A stretch of DNA of 64,000 nt from Paragonimus westermani. Its lineage: Eukaryota > Platyhelminthes > Trematoda > Plagiorchiida > Troglotrematidae. This document shows positions 32,240 to 44,023 of the stretch, piece after piece (positions within the stretch are counted from its first letter, which is position 1; each line of letters starts with the position of its first letter). The DNA lies in NCBI GenBank assembly GCA_008508345.1, contig QNGE01002674.1, forward strand, positions 27,957 to 91,956. The letters run 5' to 3'. The position numbers and the translations under genes are program-made. Under the pieces are notes generated by a model. That model did no database searches. It had not been told where the DNA came from and saw nothing but the letters and a program-made list of their open reading frames with translations.

Positions 32240-33230
32240 CGCGTAACATACTAACTAGCCTGTTGGACAATAGAGATTGTAATTCATTGGACGCCTTTTC
32301 GCTACAATAGCACTCTGTCACTATTGCGGTAGGAAACGTGAGATCGACAGCCTAAAAATGTTAGGCGTTTAGAAAATATGGAAAGAAGCAAAAAATTTCT
32401 CTTATGCAACGCAAATCACCATCCATCGAATTTGGTAGATGAGACTTTTGAAGCAGGGTGGTGTTCGTGTCATCCTTTGAGCAGGAGAGATTTACATCGA
32501 GCTTCTTGATGCGGGCAGTCAACAACGATGCCTAGTAGACTTATGAGACGCATCTACCAATGTTGGGCTAGTGAACTTTTCTTCACACGTCGATTGTAAA
32601 TCTCCCAGCTTTTCAACTACGAGTGTGAAACGAAGCAAAAACGTCTGTGTTGTAGAGAACAAGGCCGCCACTTTGGACTTCAAGAACTGCTGACATAATA
32701 TGATGGGGCTTTCGTAATGGGTGGATATTCAACACTCATCCAGTGTTTGGATACCATCCAGACCATGGATTTCGTATTTTCTAATTATTTCATTGTCACC
32801 AATGTGCCAAGAAAGTCGAATGTTTTGTACTAACCGCTTCTCTTTGTTCGTATCCTTGTTGGATTATTCGCCGGATACTGTCACCTTAGACGTAGCCCAG
32901 AATGCCATACCGTTTGCTTTGCTTACTAGAGGGGTTCTTCTAACCATTCAGGAAAGCTTTAAAAGTGAATTGAGTCGATTACTCTAGGCGAACACAATAT
33001 TAACGGTAGTTGGTTCAGTCAAGTCATAGCAACTTCGAGATTATCAAGTGATTCGCATGCGGTTTGACCGTAGGTTGCCGAAATGTACGCTTCGCAAGGA
33101 ACAGTGCATATTGTTGATTTCAAGTGAAATCTTGCACAAGTTAATTCGGGGAAGATTTTTTGCCACACACAGACTTTTGGTCTTAGACGGAGAATCTGAT
33201 TGTTTGCTCGTTCTTGTTACACTTTTTGTT
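32240..33230. other. no recognisable gene (intronic)
   Basis: May be decayed gag/protease of the element whose RT lies at 33240, but I cannot read any domain. Confidence 0.3.
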
Positions 33231-33240
33231 CGTGTCCGGT

Positions 33241-33330
33241 GACTACGTTTACCTTTCGGATTGAAAGCGTCAGGCGAGATCTATCAGAGGCCTTTGGACA
33301 AATTTATTCGGTACACCCTGGGGGTAAACA
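33241..33330 (+). pseudogene. gypsy-type reverse transcriptase fragment
   Basis: One frame reads LRLPFGLKASGEIYQRPLDK. This matches the LPFGLxxAPExFQRxMD box of Ty3/gypsy RTs; IYQR points to the K02A2.6-like group. The frame stops soon after, and the YxDD box is not seen. Confidence 0.55.
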
Positions 33331-33334
33331 GAAG

Positions 33335-34040
33335 GCTAAGTAACTTTACTGCTGGGAGTGCATTACCAGCAATACAAGAGACTACACGACAAGATGTTAT
33401 CTTCTAGGAAAACATGTCCATGAACGAGTTTTCCTGGTATGGAATACAAGAGTTATTGTTCTCCGATAATACGCATCAATATGTGTACACGAAACTGAAG
33501 ATGTTTTCATGAAAATCTGAGTATGACCATTGAACAAGCAACCTGTCCTATAGCTATTCAACCTGGAGGACGCAATCAAGATTATTAAAATACTGCTACA
33601 AATTTTTCAAAGGTTGTGAGGAAATTTCTGCCCGACGTTCTCAGAAGGAAAAACTGTACTAGGTTGGTCAGATGGTTACAGTGCACTGTACCGAATGGCT
33701 GAGAGAAGGACGTGTATAAAATTGTCGATGATAACTAAGGCATTCCGCTCTGACACATTCGACAGATATGCTATTCAGTAGACTCCGCAACAACGCAGAT
33801 TGCCACACAAAACGCATTATGCCTGCAGGTCTCGGATGCGTTGGAGCTACATAATGTCTCGTGGTTTAGGATTTGGAAATCGGAGACGTCACGGTGTTGA
33901 TCTTGAGGGAGTATAGAAAAGAAATCGTGCATATCTGAGACGGTTGCCTTCGCCTGAAAGGAATCACATGTCACACGTGCTGGAAGACTATCCGAAACGA
34001 GAAGCTCACAAGCGTACTAGAAAGCGAATGATGTGATGCT
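33335..34040. other. no recognisable gene (intronic)
   Basis: Nothing supportable; possibly the rest of the decayed gypsy element. Confidence 0.3.
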
Positions 34041-34044
34041 CTTG

Positions 34045-34330
34045 CAGCAGCATCCTCACTAGAGAATATGCAGCCGATCAAAACCCACTGAAAGCCGTTG
34101 CTAGCATAATGGAGGTCAGCTACAGCCAGCCATTCACAAGAGCGGTCAGTTTATTGGTTGATTTTACTTATGCGACACTGATAGCTCAAAGAGATTGTCT
34201 GAACACGTGTCGAACTTAAATGGCCGACTTCATTGAGTCAAGGCCGTGGAATACAATGACATACTGACTAACCCGAATCGATATTAACGCAGACCAATGA
34301 CCAATGGTAATGTAAATATTCTATTAAGCA
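34045..34330 (+). repeat. repeat family D, copy 2
   Basis: Homologous to 30705-30990, but the tRNA-like T-arm at the right end has decayed. Both copies have the same orientation, 3.3 kb apart. Confidence 0.5.
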
Positions 34331-34334
34331 AGTA

Positions 34335-35395
34335 TTATTTTTCCACTAAACTGAGGTAGCTTTGTATCTTCCAAATTCTCAACCGTTCGATTTTACGATG
34401 TGTTGTTCATTCACGCGACACACCCCGATTTTTTTTGGTTTGTTGGCTTGTGGTGTTTACTCAACCGACTGTTTCGCGCTGGTGATCGCCGAATGGAGAA
34501 CCTCTTTGATGTTAGCTACCCGGGCTTGTGAAGTTACCCATGATCGATCTGTGCATTGCTCCGACAGATGTCCGAATTGTTCTCACTTTCTAGGTTGGGA
34601 CCTCAGAGAGCTTCGGCTATGGTTGACCGGTAGTTGCAAGCAATTGAGAATGATGGAAACGGTCACATGTGCAACTGAGCGCCAGGCCCATCTTATTTGA
34701 TGAGGGGGCAGCCAAGCGGGATTACATCTCCTCTTTCCAAGCGTGGCCTGAACGTTGTCGTGGTGACGGAGGTGTTTTTTGCCCGACATAAAAAGCAAAT
34801 GCGCATTGCCCCGTGTTTTCTGGCCACAAAAGACGTCCAGTCCGGGAAGTTGCTAATTGTACGAAATTTATTTCAAAGTATATGAAACCCTAGAACAACG
34901 AACTCGACTACTAATTTAACATGGCTTACGTGCATCCGCGCCCGTAAGTAGCAGTGCGTCGTCACTTTCTTTAGTGACATATCCTGTGACATGTTGGGAT
35001 CTGTCTTGCAGTTCCCACGTGTACAAGTCGTGCTACGCTACTCACCAACGAAGTCGCTTTTTATGCAACACTGCTCTCCCTCCTCCGCATCTGCTTAAGG
35101 ACTCCCTCCTAGCGATACAGTTTTGTCTCCCGGCTCACTGACCTCCTGGTTTCCTAAGTTGGCGTATTGTGCCACTACTATCTCACTGCCGTGCACTCGT
35201 TTTGTCTTGTCGTTCTTTTCAATCATGTATAACGGGATCTCTCTGAAAGTACAAAACGCGGACCTTTTCGCTTAGGCAAAAGTTTTCGTGGGCATGGGCA
35301 GCTGGTGCCTGTGTTCCGATAAGCTCGACATCCCATCATCCCTTCTAGATTGAGCATCTGAGTCTTGCCGAGTCGTTGGGCTGCAGATTGCTCCT
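34335..35395. other. no gene; short repeat and possible 5' end of gypsy 2
   Basis: 34892-34945 shares ACAACGAAC.CGAC.ACTAATTT and ACATGGCT with 43196-43240. The remainder (35000-35390) may be leader or LTR of gypsy 2, but no matching 3' copy was found. Confidence 0.35.
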
Positions 35396-35469
35396 CTGTG
35401 TGTGTCTGCGGTGCCCCCAGGTTTCGTTTAGCCCTTCCTCATTCGGTGACCAATTCTTTGGTGGAATCG

Positions 35470-36310
35470 CTGCACTATGGCTATAGTCCGGTGTCGCGAC
35501 CCACTGGAAGTCGAGGGGCTCTACTGTGCGTCAACTGAAATGGGGATTTCTTCGTGGCTGCTTGAGCAGATACACGATGGGACAATAACAACAGTGGCAA
35601 TGCCGACTCACACTTGCCTCCTGCATGCGTCGGCCGGTTGGAAACAACCAGTTGATGCAATTGGAAGCGGTACCAGATGTTTAGGCTAGCTTGACGTTTG
35701 GTGAGTGGTTGAGACGGTACAAGGACCTGTTCTATGTCGATTTCAGTACGCAGAATGTACCGTGAAAGGTCCGTCCCATCCTAACTAAACTCGATACTGT
35801 TAAGCACGGTAAGTGTGTCAGCTTCATTATTCGAAAGAACCCGTGCAACAGCTCTTTTGAAGGAACAGTTGGGACGCTGCGATCCATCTTTGGTGATCAG
35901 CCTTTCCCATTCAACATAAGTTATCGGTGTCCGACGATGACGACTGCATCACCTATGCCGCACACGCAGTAAGTTCTAGCCTGTTCATACACTTTTCGGG
36001 CAGTGGTGCACGAACCTATGATCTCCCACGGGTTTCCGGCTCTGATTCACTCCCTGAAGGATTTGGCCAATTTTCTCAGCGCCCCGATGCTAAGAGGTCA
36101 CCACCGCCCCCATGCAGGCATTTTGGCGTCTAACACTTTCATTGTGACTGTCCTTTCAGACGGCACCGTTGCCCCCGGTGTGGTCAACTGGGACACAACG
36201 ACGACTTCTGTCAAACTCGGTAGATTGGCCGTGGTTCGTCTATTTTCAAGCCCCAGTACAACTCCAAGTTCAAGTCAGGACGCAGGTCCAAACCGGTTGG
36301 CAGATACCTG
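35470..36310 (+). pseudogene. gypsy 2 gag with CCHC zinc knuckle
   Basis: The capsid part is legible around 35740-35930 as SFEGTVGTLRSIFGDQPFPFNISY, a segment seen in flatworm gypsy Gag proteins. At 36170-36211 CPRCGQLGHNDDFC gives an exact C-X2-C-X4-H-X4-C knuckle. Gag packages the element RNA. The frame changes at least three times. Confidence 0.6.
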
Positions 36311-36899
36311 AGCCTGCTGATCACCTTCCAAATTAATGCGCCCGGTCGACGGAAGTTCGCTTCGTTCGTGGTGAATAGTTAATGGTTTTTCACTTCGATT
36401 ACGGTTGCACATTGCCCGATATTACAGCCATCTCAGATAATCTCCGGAGAACACTTGATCGATCTCCAATTCGACGGACTTATCAATCCGTCACCAGCGC
36501 ATATGGTGACTTTTTGTGATTGACTGACCAATTGTATTGTGTCTCATACCGAACGGTTCCTGCCCCGTCTCTGGCTCGAGTCTCAGTGTCCTCGGACTCG
36601 ATCAGCTAGGGCAGTTTGGTCTGGCCGATTTTCCAGTTCGTGCTGTCTGCAACTAGTAACCGTCCGCAGCCACGCCACGTGATGCGACAACTAAAATCGT
36701 CCACTGGTTCGCGCCGGTGTTTCACGAAGGTGTGGGTCTCTGCTTTCGGGTCTAAGCAATCTCGCCTCTATCTCCAAAAGTTCAATCGTCCGAAAAGACG
36801 TACCGTACGCAGCTTTGACACTCGTGGACGCATAGTTCAAACGCCTTAAAGAACAGTTTCCTCATTCCTACGTCGTATTCTGTCTAGGCTCCTCCAGTT

Positions 36900-37790
36900 G
36901 TGATCAAAACGACGAATAATTCGATTCTCAATGAGGCTCAGTTATGTTCTGGAATCGAACTGTTATCCAACTCCGTTATCAGATCATCTACATACCGCTC
37001 ACAATGGCGGGACTTGTTTTTCTAAACTGGACCTTGCTGACGCCTATCTCGAAACCGCTATGGCACCCACCCCACGCCCACCGCAGGTTACTACAATGTA
37101 CTAGCCTGCCGTTTGGTACCGAGACGGCTTATGTGATTTTGCAGTAGGTAATAGATGCGCATCTCACTTTCCGGAGCAGCTACGCACCTGGACAACAGCC
37201 TGATTGTTGGACGCAGCCCAGATGAATGGCAAAGTCGAACTCATGCTGTACTGGAGCTTATCCAGAAATGCGACTTTCATTTGCTACCGGATAAATGCTC
37301 ACTATTTCTACGATCCGTCAAGTATCTAGGCCTCATTTTTCACACAACCGGCCGTCATCCTGACCCTGAGAACTTCCGGCCTATTCAAAAGATGCCGCCA
37401 TTCAAGGATGTCCTTCCACTTCGTTCCGTCCTTAGTTTGATCGGCTACTACGGGGCATTTCTATCTTCCTTACACAACGTTCGGGTCCCTCCCAATCGTT
37501 TAGGGGAAAAAAACGCATATTGGCACAGGTGTACCGATTATGAGTTTGCATTCGCTCAGCTGAAATCGATGCTCAACTACAACCTGCACCTGCTCCGCTG
37601 TATCTCCAAGCTGCCAACCGTCGTGGCAGCCGATGCTTCTAGTCAGGGTGTTGGCGCCTTCGTCCTCCATATGTCTTCCGATGGATCTGGAAAAGCCATC
37701 ATGCATGCCTTCAGAACATGGCTTCAGTTACTGAGACAAACCACGGCCAGACAGAAAAGGAGGCTCTTGCGTTGGTGTTCTCAATGAAAA
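36900..37790 (+). pseudogene. gypsy 2 reverse transcriptase - RNase H start
   Basis: LPFGTETAYVILQ (about 37105-37145) is the PFGL box. THLDNSLIVGRSPDEW (about 37185-37235) replaces the YLDDLIVxG active site, losing the second Asp. Then come CDFHLLPDKCSLFLRSVKYL, RSVLSLIGYYGAFL (thumb/connection) and VVAADASSQGVGAFVLHMSS, the first RNase H box with its catalytic Asp. The open frame 37155-37787 is 210 codons. Confidence 0.8.
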
Positions 37791-37793
37791 GTT

Positions 37794-38318
37794 ATGCAAC
37801 CTAATTTGTGGTCGGCCTTTCGCCATACTAGCCGATCACATGCCACTGCTGTCAGTCTTCGGTTCAAAGAGGAACATACCGGTGCATTCTCCCCACCGAC
37901 TTCAATGTTGGCTATGGCTTTAGGATCCAGCACCGAAAGACGGAATTTCGGGCAGGCCGATGCTCTGTCTAACCACGTCAGCAACCATCGATGGGCCGAA
38001 GAAGATGCAGTGATTGTCGCGGTATCTATTGAGCCGGACACCATCCGACAGTTATCAGATACTGTACGCACCCTTCCGGTCATTGGGGTTTACATTGAGC
38101 ATGCCACACGAGAAGATCAAGTTCTCCGTCAAGCTATCGAAGGACGTTGGCACACCACGACTTTGCCAGGATATGTACAACAGCTGCAACAACGTCGTGA
38201 GTCTCTCTGCCTGGTTAGAGACTGCCTGGTTTTGCAGGTCGTGTCGTGGTTCCAGCCAGTCTTCATCCGTTGGTCCTGTTCCAGTTTTAAGTGGGCCACC
38301 CCGGTAGCAGACGAGTAA
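37794..38318 (+). pseudogene. gypsy 2 RNase H end and connection to integrase
   Basis: Continues in another frame. HRLQCWLWL-like text and GQADALSNHVSNHR correspond to the NxxADxLSR box that ends RNase H, carrying the last catalytic Asp. The segment REDQVLRQAIEGRWHTTTLP and ...RESLCLVRDCLVLQ leads into the zinc-binding region of integrase. Confidence 0.65.
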
Positions 38319-39024
38319 AAGCGATCGACCGTGACTGTGCTTACTGGCCTGGTGTGGGTCGTCAAACTGAAGACGTCGTCGAAAGTTGCTCCATTTGGCG
38401 GCAGGTTGCCCGCAACCCACTCCGCCGGACGCCGATCCCATGGTTTCAACCGGAGTATCCATGGTCGAGAGTTCGTGTCGATTTCGCCGGTCCAATAAAT
38501 GAGATATCATATCTGGTCTTGGTTGACACATTTTCCAAATAGCCTGAGATCGTACCATGGACTACACCAACGGTGTCTGCTGTTATAAACACTCCCTGGC
38601 TTCAGTTTATTGAGCATGGTCTCCTCGAAACCGTTTCGTCTGACAATGGTACCCAGTTCACGTTCAGTCGTCTCCATGTCATCCGCAGTTCAACGGGCAT
38701 GCAGGACGCTCTGTCGATACACTTAGACGTGCCCTTTCTCAAATGGCGCGGGGAGGGGACGTCTGAAGAAATCTTGCAGCAATTCCTGTTTGTCTACTGG
38801 ACGACTCCGAACAAGTTGCTGGGCAGTAACCAATTTTATTCAGAGGAGCATGCTCCGTTATCAGTTCAATCACCTGTGTACACCCGCGATTATCGATCCG
38901 GTCACACCCAGTGGGCAGAACGTGTGATAACGAGACGCCGGACAAATCGCTTCATGATACTTCTGTCGCAGGGACACTTGGGTCCGCCACCGCAGTCAGC
39001 TCCGACTGCACCACAGTGTCACTG
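38291..39024 (+). pseudogene. gypsy 2 integrase
   Basis: GHPGSRRVKAIDRDCAYWPG begins as the HPGxxRxKxxAR-YWPG box of the zinc domain (first His missing from this frame). VRVDFAGPINEISYLVLVDTFSK gives the first catalytic Asp. After a stop, ETVSSDNGTQFT gives the second. EEILQQFLFVYWTTPN covers the C-terminal part of the core. Stops at about 38540 and a frameshift near 38680 disrupt it. Confidence 0.75.
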
Positions 39025-39329
39025 ATGTAGTCCGTGATGATCAGGGAACTATACCGCTTCACCTACTGCTGGACACTTTGAGCTCCCTGAGAGAGCATTG
39101 TTAAACGAAGCGTCAACCGTACATCCGTCGACCGCCGAGACAAGTCACGCCAGATTTTGGAGCCATCAACAACGCCGACCGCCGACCCTTATTCAGGTTG
39201 ACCCAAAGAGGATCAGCTGCTACCACTCTTAGTAAGAGAGATGTTAGCAAAGTCTCCACTTCCCTGAAAATATCGTTTTGTTTGTCTTGCAAATAGCCTA
39301 ACGCATTACTGTCTCAAGTGACGTTCACA

Positions 39330-39670
39330 ATTGGCACGGTCATATGCTTCTCTGTCCTTCACGAGCCTTCTCAGTCTTCGTTGCGTTTTTATCATCCTGC
39401 CTACCCACTCGTCTTCTAACTGGGCGACCACCTTACTGTTTCACTTACAGCTTGGCTGTTTGCTTGCAAGGTATGGGCATCTTGATGTTGAATATTTGAA
39501 CATAGACTTGGCTGTTTTTAGCACATAGGTCCCCTCCCATCTCCCTCTTTTTTTGTTCTCTTCCTATACATGGTTTGCTTTTTTCTTTATGATTGTGTGG
39601 CAGTTATGCATCAGTATGAACCACTGGTGCATTGCTGTTCATGTCGATAATGATGATGCTGATGCTGTAC
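39330..39670 (+). repeat. RTE-like LINE 3' end
   Basis: Homologous to 20150-20390 (CTTGATGTTGAATATTTGAACATAGAC; CTCCC..CTCCCTC; TTTGCTTTTTTCTTTATG). It ends in GATAATGATGATGCTGATGCTG, a short-repeat tail. Confidence 0.65.
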
Positions 39671-39689
39671 TATCTGGATTTTTGTCCAG

Positions 39690-40080
39690 CCCATTTTTGA
39701 CCATGTTTTCTTATTGGTCACAAACCCTATAAATATGAACCGGTTTTTGACCATGCTGTGTTCAGACTGAGCGTTCTGTTTAGAGGCCAGTCTTCTTTCT
39801 GTCTTCATTGCGTTAGCCTCGGGTGGTTGGGTTGGATGGGAAGTTGTGAATTAATCGTGTCTACTTCGTCGTCCGTCTTCCATTGTTGTTGTTCCGCTGT
39901 CTGCCTTGTCGTTATCCGTTGTCACGTTATCCGTCAACGGTTGTTCATTATCTGTTTTAGTCAACTGACGCACACATAGGCCGTAGTTCCAGTTACAATA
40001 CCTCCTTTGGGTAAATAATCATTCCCTGATTATTCGGCTGTTACGTTCAATGTGCTCATTCGTTTACGAATGATATGGTG
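39690..40080. other. no gene; TATA-like motif
   Basis: TATAAATA at 39729-39736 precedes a T/C-rich stretch. It could be part of a solo LTR, but I found no partner. Confidence 0.25.
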
Positions 40081-40105
40081 TATTTTGGATGCGTCTGACT
40101 CTCAG

Positions 40106-40622
40106 TTACTGCGTGCATGTTCGAATTTCGTCGCTTTCACACGATGGCTGGTGATTAATCAAGAAAGCATTTGGTAAACCATAGTTCACCACGATGTGCT
40201 TCACCGCTATTCCAGGCCGTAGGCGTCTTCTGGTCTGAAACACCAGTCGTTCCGATTCAGCGGGTAAAATGTTCTGCCGTGACCAGAACGTGCTGGTCAC
40301 CGCAAGTGCCTAATGGAGATGGGCCCATAAGATCCATCGGCTAGTGTTCAAGGATTTCGAAGACAGGTGTTGGCTGTAAGAGCTGTCGGGCTCCCCCAAT
40401 GTCACCGTTCAGCAACTGGCACCGTTGGCAAACATATACGTAAGCCGTCACATCCCCTTTCATCTTCGGCCAGTAGGCTCTCTGTTGAGGCAGCTCGTAC
40501 ATCCTGGTGCATCCAGTGTGTTCTGTTTCGTGGCACCTTGTCACCATTTCCCTCCTCAGTTGTCTCAGAATGACCACCATATGAGGGTTGCTAGTACCGC
40601 ACTGCCACGTTAATATGCCCAC
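40106..40622 (-). pseudogene. gypsy 3 integrase remnant
   Basis: CHETEHTGCTRMYELPQQRA, YWPKMKGDVTAYVYVC and QRCQ form the HHCC-type zinc domain (His-x-x-HxG...YWP...CxxC). The catalytic core continues at 40300-40106 (VKHIVVNYGLPNAFLINHQ, where the family has GVPxxxxSDQG), so the second catalytic Asp is lost. Confidence 0.7.
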
Positions 40623-41020
40623 ACCGTTTAGGCCGATTTCTCATCACTGGGAAGTGGTTGTTTTCAGCTTTTCTTCCTTAATATTTGTTGGGATTCTTGC
40701 ACCTCTTACTAAAGCGTCAATTATCTTCCGTAGCACTTTGTCCTGACTTAGCAGACATGCTAGTGTTTGTGGGTCCTGCTCCATTAATAGACCGTTGACT
40801 CCAAAAGTTACTTTGGAAGTTCTTCGTCTGTCTGCGGTTGAGAAATAAAATCAGTGACACAATTGCTAGAATCAGGCACATGATGGATCGTAAAATCCTA
40901 TTCCGGTAAACACAATGCCCACCGGACCAGTTTGCTCCTTGGGTCCCTCGCAGTCTTGATCCACTTTAGAGGTTTGTGATCCGTCTACACCTGGAACTGT
41001 TCACCCAACAAGTACGGTCT

Positions 41021-41245
41021 CTACTTGTTTAGTGCCCAGGTGATTGTCTGACATTCCTTCTTAAAGATTGAACACTTTTGTTTCGCTGAGGTCAGGACTC
41101 TACCGGCACATTCGATTGCTCCATCCTTCTGCCTCAATCCTTCTGCTCTAATACCGCGGCCTAGGTCATTTTGTGCTACGATGAACGCTCCTTTTGTATT
41201 CGGAAGTTTCAGCGTCAGTTGCTGCTCGTTCATTTCTTGTTGCAC
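41021..41245 (-). pseudogene. gypsy 3 RNase H remnant
   Basis: TKGAFIVAQNDLGRGIRAEG is the decayed first RNase H box (usually DAS..GIGAVLSQ). AGRVLTSAKQKCSIFKKECQTITWALNK matches the SR.L...E.NYS..e.E.LAIVWAL segment. Confidence 0.65.
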
Positions 41246-41458
41246 TCAGGTGAACAATGGTGATGTAGCGGAGCGGAAATTTTTCACGAACTGACTGTAG
41301 TTTCCCGTTCGACTCAGAAAATCGTCTCAGTGTGTGCCTAGAATTTGAAACAGCAGCCTCTCTAATCTATCTTGATCCACCTTTTGTCCCATTAGCATCA
41401 CCAGTTACCGTCCAAGTGGTAACTTGTTGGCATTAATCCGGAGTCCCCGGTTCTTAAT

Positions 41459-41809
41459 TTATTTTAAGATGGTATCTGGGTGGGTTGCGTTTTCCGACTC
41501 TGTGTTATCGTGTATCAAAACGTCATCCTCGTTTACCGTCAGAGTGTCCAGCCGTTTTACCCACTGAATCATTAGGTGCCGAAATGTGAATAGTAACCCC
41601 GGCATGTGCCTGAATTGGTTCCGTCTTTCGCCCACCATGAATGCAGTTTTCTCACGACCTGAGGGTTTGATTACCACCTGCCAGTACCCAGAACGTAAGT
41701 CCAACACCGTGAACAACTTCGCCTGTTGCAACTCATGGAAAATTTCGGCGACGAACGGCATTGGCACAACTGTGTTGTGCGTTACCTCATTCAACCTTCT
41801 AAAATCCAC
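41459..41809 (-). pseudogene. gypsy 3 reverse transcriptase
   Basis: DFRRLNEVTHNTVVPMPFV is the DYRxLNxxT box. FTVLDLRSGYWQVVI carries the first catalytic Asp. REKTAF is intact. LDTLTVNEDDVLIH corresponds to the YLDDVLI active site with Asn-Glu in place of Tyr-Leu and both Asp residues kept. Part of the palm between the MPGL and HLM boxes is rearranged. Confidence 0.8.
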
Positions 41810-42116
41810 ACAAAAGTGGTATTTTCACCAGGAGAACAGCAGAGTTGTACAGGCTGTTTCCTCCTTCGACAACATTCTCATCCAGCACGTTCCGTATGTA
41901 CCTACTCACTTCCTCTTCAAGATGAACCTGTATCCTACGGGGTCCTTTAGGTCGAAATGTTTCAGTTGTTGGTATTTCATGTGCAATCCAGTTTCAGAAG
42001 CCATTCGGTTAATCGTCGTTCGTGAATAACTCGGCCTGTTTCTCGACGGTAGACTGGAGGTAGAGGGCTGTGCAAATGAGGGTTTTATCCATGCGTCCTT
42101 GGTTGACATTATCCTG

Positions 42117-42476
42117 TTACTGTCCTGTCAGTGTCAGGGAATCATACCTGGTTGACAGGTTTTTGAGTCTCAGATCAATCACGACATCCGATGGAGCGAG
42201 GAAATCGGCTCCGAGGGTCCTTTGCGTGGTTTCTGGGAACACAATGAAACAGTGTTCCCCAATATAGCTGCCACTAAGCACCCTGCATTCTTTCATACCA
42301 CCAACGAGCAGGTTGTGACCTCCAGCTGTCCTGGTCATCTTAGACGTCGACTCTACGTTTTGCTTCGCTGCATGAGCAATCAACGAAGTATCCGCCCCCG
42401 TACGGACCAAACGCTGTTCTCTCTTCCTGCCAACCCTAGCCTTTGTATGTACGTCTCGCCTCTCAGTAGTTGTCAT
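42117..42476 (-). pseudogene. gypsy 3 aspartic protease remnant
   Basis: LVRTGADTSLI matches LVDTGAxxSLI, with the catalytic Asp changed to Arg. HNLLVGGMKECRVLSGSYIG and TLGADFLAPSDVVIDLR, then LSTRYDSLTL, match the ILGxDFL..... DL..L..... box at the end of retropepsins. Confidence 0.7.
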
Positions 42477-42813
42477 GGGACACTATTTTTTACTTCTTAA
42501 ACAGCCGCGTTGGGTATTTCATTGTCCATTGTCACCACAGCTGAAACAGCTTTACTGTCTATCGACCCCCCCTTGAAACTGTTCCTAGTGCAGCTATATC
42601 CGCTGCTAGCTGCCCCATTGCCTTCGGCATTTCTCTTAGTATCTTCTGCCACAAAAATAACTCCCAACTCGTGCGTCACTTTCACGAGCTCTTCAAGTCC
42701 ACCCACCGGATGACGTGACAATGCAGACTCGGTGGTGAACCGCCGTCAACAACTCCGCTGCGTCAACAACTATCGCTGTGGATTTTGATCCAGTTCTGAC
42801 GTTGCTGTAACCA

Positions 42814-43125
42814 TTAATCTTTGCGGAGTGGTGACAAACACTGAAGGATCCGCGACTTGTCCAAGCTGAACTGCCGAATGGCTTCGTGGCAGTCGGCCGG
42901 GTTGTCAAACTCAGCCACCAGTGCCTCCTTCTCAGAGCCTCTTCTCGCTGTATGAAGCACCGCGTCTATTCTGCTCTTCACTGGCGTCCGCAAAGCAGTT
43001 AGCTTCTCTCGGTTGGCCTTAGTTCTGACCGCTTCGGCCACGTCCTCGAAGTCTTCCAGGAACGTCCGAACATCTCCATCTTCGAACGGCTGTGGACAGG
43101 GTATCTTAATCCTCGCGCTTGTCAC
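42814..43125 (-). pseudogene. gypsy 3 Gag capsid remnant
   Basis: PQPFEDGDVRTFLEDFEDVA, REKLTALRTPVKSRIDAVLH, TARRGSEKEALVAEFDNPAD: about 100 open codons that match the N-terminal capsid of flatworm gypsy Gag proteins (PxxFxGxDVxxFLEDFExVA...). Continues in other frames to about 42690. Confidence 0.65.
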
Positions 43126-43139
43126 AGCACCGCAGAAGA

Positions 43140-43830
43140 CGCTTGCCCTGGGGAGTTGTTCATTGCAAGATGTTCACTACTAGTATGTGGAAACATAAAA
43201 CAACGAACGCGACCACTAATTTACATGGCTCATCTGCATGTTATACAACAGTGTTATGTGGCCTCCAGAAGGATACCAATACCAACGCTGGTTTAGACCG
43301 AACGCATGTTTGTATAGCACATCGGAACGTCTGTTATGGTCGCGTTCATTGGGTTAATTTTATGCCGCGAGATCACTCTCATTTTTCACTTGATCGGATC
43401 ATGATAGCCTGAGTCAATGATCGATAGATCGCCTTGTCGTGATTGACTGTGCCCCTTCTTTGTCATGTCCGTTTACACCAGTGGGTTGCTGCCCGTGAGG
43501 ATTTGTTCGTCAAGTCGGTTGTTTATTGATAGAGCACACCAATTCTGACAACTGAAGCGACCGTCCATTTCCAGCCACTACTGTAGTTGTTGGTCACTAC
43601 ACTTTTCTAGTGGGACATTATTATGAACGGACGAGATGTACTTCTGTTTTAAGTTATTTGTTGACGTTTTTAATCCTTTGATAATCAGTTATCATGAAAT
43701 CATGTGGTTATCTATTTCGTTGGCTTGACCGGCATTTTTTCAAATCTCGAGAGTGGCCTTGGAGTCTATATCGAAAGGGTTGTATAGTGTTGATAATACT
43801 GGAGTAACATTCATTTACTCATTCTTCCAG
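43140..43830. other. no recognisable gene; expected site of the first CENP-X-like exon
   Basis: The exon starting at 43831 needs an upstream exon ending in phase 2. I could not place one with confidence. 43196-43240 is the short repeat shared with 34892. Confidence 0.3.
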
Positions 43831-43954
43831 GTTGGCGTTTTTCGAAGATGATAAAGGGCGCCGAGTAACTGGTGAATCGTTGAGCTTAATAGTGGAACTC
43901 ACCGCCTACCTGAATGAGGGATCTAACGAACGGACATTGATCAACATTGATCAG
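43831..43954 (+). CDS. CENPX: CENP-X/MHF2-like histone-fold protein, internal exon
   Basis: Bounded by a pyrimidine-rich CATTCTTCCAG acceptor and a CAG/GTCTGT donor. It encodes 41 residues: LAFFEDDKGRRVTGESLSLI, VELTAYLNEGSNERTLINID, Q. This parallels CENP-X (...LHLHFKDDKTKVSGDALQL, MVELL..., then VDVDQLEKVLPQLL). CENP-X pairs with CENP-S in kinetochores and in the FANCM-MHF complex for DNA repair. The second helix is about 10 residues shorter than in vertebrates, which could be lineage change, a missed micro-exon or decay. It lies inside the carrier intron on the same strand. Confidence 0.5.
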
Positions 43955-44023
43955 GTCTGTTGTAAAGTATTTACGGTTTTTACTATGAGAAAACTGAAGT
44001 TGTTATATATTAGAGCTAACTAG

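Larger units (their letters stand above)
35400..39180 (+). mobile_element. Ty3/gypsy retrotransposon 2, decayed, no clear LTRs
   Basis: Gag with zinc knuckle, RT, RNase H and integrase in order on the + strand over 3.8 kb. It is better preserved than gypsy 1, with some frames of 150-200 codons, but stops and frameshifts separate the domains and the RT active site is damaged. It lies in the carrier intron in sense orientation. Confidence 0.8.
40090..43130 (-). mobile_element. Ty3/gypsy retrotransposon 3, decayed
   Basis: From right to left on the minus strand: Gag capsid (43125-42814), protease (42476-42117), RT (41809-41459), RNase H (41245-41021) and integrase (40622-40106). It is antisense to the carrier gene. 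Gag and RT text differ clearly from gypsy 1 and 2, so this is a third family. Confidence 0.8.
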